Of a DNA stretch of 64,000 nucleotides, positions 60,743-64,000 are shown in pieces (position 1 is the first letter of the stretch; every line of letters begins with the position of its first letter). Under the pieces are notes generated by a model. That model saw only the letters and a list, made by a program, of their open reading frames with translations. It had not been told where the DNA came from and did no database searches. Source of the DNA: Oegoconia quadripuncta (Eukaryota > Arthropoda > Insecta > Lepidoptera > Autostichidae); assembly GCA_949316235.1 (NCBI GenBank), contig OX438760.1:560501-624500 (forward strand). Direction: 5' to 3'. The position numbers were made by a program, and so were the translations under genes.

Positions 60743-61673
60743 GACGCCCGATTGGTGTAGTGGATAGTGACACTGTCAGCGAAACCAACGGTTGCGGGTT
60801 CCAATCCCGCGACGGGTAAATGTTTATGTGACGAATATGAACAAAATCAAAATCAAAAAATGCTTTATTTTGTAGGTACACAGGGTACACTTAAAATAGT
60901 CAGATTTTACATATTTAAAGCTACTGCTTGTTCAAAAGGCAATTTTCCAGTGAGAAGAACAAGCAAGAAACTCGAGAGGTCGCTCTTTTAAAAAAGGTTT
61001 TTATATTACAAAATTATTATTTTATATTATAATATTTCATTATGAATTGTGAAATAGCCTGGTTATGCGAACGGGCTGGTTATGTCCATGATTGTTTATC
61101 ATCTAAATAATCTGATATTTTATAATATGCTTTCTTAATAAGTTTCTGTTTTATAGTATCTTTAAATTTATTGAAAGGAAGATTTTGTATATCAACAGGA
61201 ACTTTATTGAAAAAGCGTATACATAACCCTTTGAATGAATTACTGACTTTGTGGAGGCGACTTATGTGACCTGCAAGTTTATCTTTATTTCTTGTATTGA
61301 CATCATGTTTATCACTATTTTTCCTAAATGATGCTATATTTTTTTTGACATATATTAGATTTTCAAAAATGTACTGTGACGAAAAGGTTAGAACATTATA
61401 CTCTTTAAATCTGTCTCTAAGTGACACTGTAGGTCTCAATTGTTAAATTGAGCGAACGGCTCGTTTTTGTAAAACAAAGATTGTATTGATATCCGCGGCA
61501 TTTCCCCACAGCAAGATACCGTAAGACATCATACAACATTTATTCCCGAGTCATGGATGTTTATATAAATATTTATGTATGTTTATCCGTTATCTAGTAT
61601 CCATAGTTCAAGCTTTGCTAGTTTGGGACTAGATGATTGGTGTAAGTGTCCGAAATATTTATATTTTATTTTT
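60743..61673 (+). mobile_element. SINE-B split by LINE-r, with 5-bp target duplication
   Basis: Head GACGCCCGATTGGTGTAGTG (60743), body resumes at 61542 (ACATTTATTCCCGAGTCATG) and ends at 61673. ATTGT flanks it on both sides (60738-60742, 61674-61678). Confidence 0.85.
60843..61541 (-). pseudogene. LINE-r ORF2 C-terminus and 3' UTR, 5' truncated
   Basis: Inverse: MSYGILLWGNAADIN and VLQKRAVRSI, a stop near 61440, then VSLRDRFKEYNVLTF, KNSDKHDVNTRNKDK, RFFNKVPVDIQNLPFNKFKD, then the 3' UTR and an (AAAATC)n tail at 60843. It is inserted inside SINE-B. Confidence 0.8.
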
Positions 61674-62054
61674 ATTGTGGCGACCGTGTTTACCCTGCAA
61701 TCTGTGCGGTAAAAGCCCTTTCAGCGGCTTTATCCGCTTGAAGTCCATAAGCATCGTGACGACGACGACTTGTTGACTCCAACTCCAACTGCGGCACCAA
61801 CTCCGACTTCGCCAGTCCCCGACATAAGCCATATGACTGTGACTCGATCCGGACGTGTATGTCGACCACCAGACAGACTGAAGATTAGTTGGTATCGTAT
61901 TATTCATGTTTTATAGGACTTTCCGGTCCTCCCTGGCTGGGAGTGTCACGTATCTTAGCAACCAAATAAATATGTCAGTTGAAAAAAACCGGTGTTTTAA
62001 TGCATTGTTGTAATCTATTACAACAGGTCTGGTGCCTGGATGCTTCACTGCAAC

Positions 62055-62150
62055 CGCTATCCGGAGTGTCATAGGATACATTTTATGGTAAAAAATCCAA
62101 CATGGCGTCCGCAAAAAACAAAATATGCTGTCGGGTTTTTTGGTTATTAT
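62055..62150 (+). repeat. 95-bp direct repeat, copy 2
   Basis: See 59086-59180. Confidence 0.7.
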
Positions 62151-62519
62151 ATTTCACTTACGTTACCTACGCATGATAATAATTAATTTAATTGACATTC
62201 TAAAATGGATTTATGCATGACATTATTAATATTATTATTGACATCTTATTATATTCGTTGAAATAGGACAGGGTGTACTTTTAATTTGTTATTTTTTGTT
62301 TATTGTTGATTGACTGTGGAATTGGAGCACTTTCTTTAAGCTTACAACATACATACGTAGCTTCATAAAAATTATAACTATTGGTAATTGAAACGACATT
62401 AATAACATAGATATCCCTTTCCTCCATATTGCCATGCCTGACAAAGTACATATGTATGTTAGTACCTACTTACCTATGTATTGTAACTATGACATGTGTA
62501 ATTTTTACGGGGTGATAAA
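62151..62519. other. no supported feature
   Basis: AT-rich flank of the LINE-r copy. Confidence 0.4.
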
Positions 62520-63240
62520 TTGGACCTTGTAGACACTACTGTCTTTTTAGGACTGACATTGGATGCTAAGCTTCAGTGGGGGCCTCATATTGAGAAACTA
62601 GCGAAAAAGCTCGCTTCTGCAGCGTATGCAGTCGAAAAAATCAGAAATTTAACAGACGTTCATACCGCAATACTGGTTTACTTCAGCTATTTCCACAGCT
62701 TGATGTCATATGGCATATTGTTGTGGGGAAACGCTGCTGACATTTATGAGAATTCGTTATATGCAAAAAAACATGTAACCCTATTCGCTAAAAATAGTGA
62801 CAGGCACAATGTTAATACAAGGAATAACAACCAGTTATCTGTTTATGTTAGCCGACTTCACAAAGTTAGTAAATCCTTCAAAGGCCAATGTATACGCTTT
62901 TATAATAAGGTTCCAGTAGACATTCAAAATTTGCCTTTAAATAAATTTAAAGCAATCATAAAACAGGAATTACTAGCAAAAGCTATTTTTATAAAATCAC
63001 TGACTATTTTAATGATAAGCAAGCCTGCGGACATAGATGTCTGATTATTCATATAATTATCAAATCACAAATTGTAACCCATAATCTGTTTAAAAGAGCA
63101 ACCCTAGAGTTTCTTGCTCGTTCTTCTCTGGGGAGTCAGTTTTGTAAATGAGCAGTAAATTTAAATATAATATTACTATTAATAGTGACGTTTTCAAGTG
63201 AGAATTTTATCCTATGAAATAAAATATTTTTATTTGATTT
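62520..63240 (+). pseudogene. LINE-r ORF2 C-terminus with in-frame deletion, and 3' UTR
   Basis: Open frame 62520-63044: VFLGLTLDAKLQWGPHIEKL, FHSLMSYGILLWGNAADI, then directly YENSLYAKKHVTLFAKNSD, VPVDIQNLPLNKFKAI. Compared with 60843-61541, about 40 residues (the VLQKRAVR...SLRDRFKE block) are missing without loss of frame. 3' UTR and (TTTGAT)-like end follow. Confidence 0.8.
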
Positions 63241-63279
63241 TATTTATGTAAATACAATCATTTTTATTTCATTACTAGT

Positions 63280-63500
63280 TTTGCACCCGTGGCTTCGCCT
63301 GCGTGGAATATCTTTATCGCGGAAATTCCTTTATCCCGCGGGAACTACTCAGTTTATCGGGATTAAAATCCTACGTTTCAATCCAGTGTATACTCTACCT
63401 ACATACCAAATTTCATCCAAATCCGTTCATCCGTTTCGCCGTGATTAAGCAACAAACAAACAATCATCCAAACTTTCGCATTTATTATATTAGTTAGACT
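63280..63500 (+). repeat. 'CCCGCGGCTTCGCC'-type repeat
   Basis: GTGGCTTCGCCTGCGTGGAA ... AAACTTTCGCATTTATTATA. Confidence 0.7.
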
Positions 63501-63643
63501 AGTTAGATTAATAAGAAGTTTTGTGACATTAGTTTTCTATCAAAATAAATATATAAGTGAATATTTAAATTCATTTTTTATCATTTTATTCACTCCTCTC
63601 GGAGAAGGCAAAGGGATCTAAGCCCATACAGCCATGTGTTATT

Positions 63644-63942
63644 TATCTTATTTCTTCAGTTTATAAGTCAATCTCTAGTATCGTATACAGTCTAGTCACG
63701 GTCAAGTCATTCTTCAGTAAAGTGGCAGAATGCTTTACAAAAGATTTTGGCGGCTTCTTGTGGGAACCCGAAAGCTTCGTTACGCACTTTAATTTACACT
63801 TCCCTTCACTTGTACACCATTACTAACTTATGCTTCACAATATTCTGACATTATTAAAGCTTCAAAAAATCAGAATGCACAAATTATAAGAATTATAAAC
63901 AAAAATGCTACTTCACTCGCCGAGATCCCACCAAAAAGCCTA
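63644..63942 (+). repeat. repeat R, partial third copy
   Basis: TTATTTCTTCAGTTTATAAG ... ATCCCACCAAAAAGCCTA, matching 25430-25751. Confidence 0.8.
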
Positions 63943-64000
63943 TTTAAATACATATATAAATAAACAATAGTTATTGACAGTACCTAAGATAATGATCTTT

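Larger units (their letters stand above)
60657..62022 (+). mobile_element. internally deleted Ty3/Gypsy-like element, carrying SINE-B and LINE-r
   Basis: Short LTR-like direct repeats 60657-60738 and 61944-62022 (TGTCACGTATCTTAGCAACC ... CTATTACA). After the first comes TTG and, once the SINE-B insertion is removed, TGGCGACCGTG (61678-61688), a primer-binding-site-like start. The internal 61678-61943 ends with a frame HMTVTRSGRVCRPPDRLKI, typical of the Gypsy Pol C-terminus. Everything between is deleted. Confidence 0.7.

Overview
The window looks like a moth or butterfly (Lepidoptera) nuclear contig. It is AT-rich with a spliced eukaryotic gene, it is dense in tRNA-derived SINEs and 5'-truncated LINE ends, and several repeats are ones I associate with lepidopteran genomes (a GAT-tailed SINE, 'CCCGCGGCTTCGCC...' repeats, RTE-type LINE ends). 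The species cannot be told from the sequence alone. There is no prokaryotic signature, no CRISPR array, no operon and no rRNA operon. The one securely identified gene is a seven-exon digestive-type zinc carboxypeptidase (M14A, pro-carboxypeptidase A/B class) on the + strand, 4603-21315. It is intact: the seven exons join in phase to a 433-residue preproenzyme with signal peptide, activation peptide, all zinc ligands and all catalytic residues. Its introns are packed with SINEs, several within 30-90 bp of a splice site. Three candidate cellular pieces are less certain. First, a GC-rich promoter-like segment with a donor site (24180-24382) is followed by two exons (26068-26112, 27597-27755) that join to a 67-residue hydrophobic small protein. 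Second, a TATA box, signal-peptide-like first exon and donor at 45534-45711 is broken by a 1-nt frameshift. Third, there is an unassigned minus-strand reading frame at 54648-54923. Everything else I can name is mobile DNA. I use local family names. SINE-A is about 335 bp, tRNA-headed and poly-A-tailed. SINE-B and SINE-C have different tRNA-like heads. SINE-D has a GAT tail, and SINE-E is a minor family. Two SINEs are derived from 5S rRNA. One SINE borrows its 3' end from a LINE whose own end opens the window. LINE-p, LINE-q and LINE-r are non-LTR 3' ends, and RTE pieces occur as well. MITE-1 (TA target, about 380-424 bp), MITE-2, MITE-3 (TA target, CAGGGTG ends), a 522-bp hAT-like element with 8-bp target duplication, palindromic foldback elements, a Copia reverse-transcriptase fragment and an internally deleted Ty3/Gypsy-like element complete the list. 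Layout: 1-4600 repeats plus the carboxypeptidase 5' flank (25-bp GC-rich minisatellite and GATA motifs); 4603-21315 carboxypeptidase; 21.3-24.2 kb LINE debris; 24.2-28.1 kb candidate small-protein gene framed by an inverted repeat pair; 28.2-29.3 kb a 1.1-kb foldback-like palindrome; 30-44 kb nested transposons, including a 307-bp palindrome at 39009-39315 that contains the 3' half of tRNA-Tyr with CCA; 45.5 kb broken secreted-protein exon; 46.9-47.5 kb 64-bp satellite; 48-64 kb SINEs, LINEs and a three-deep nest at 60657-62022. The most interesting object is 39009-39315. It reads as an integrated, aberrant LTR-retrotransposon cDNA that copied its tRNA-Tyr primer past the m1A58 block.
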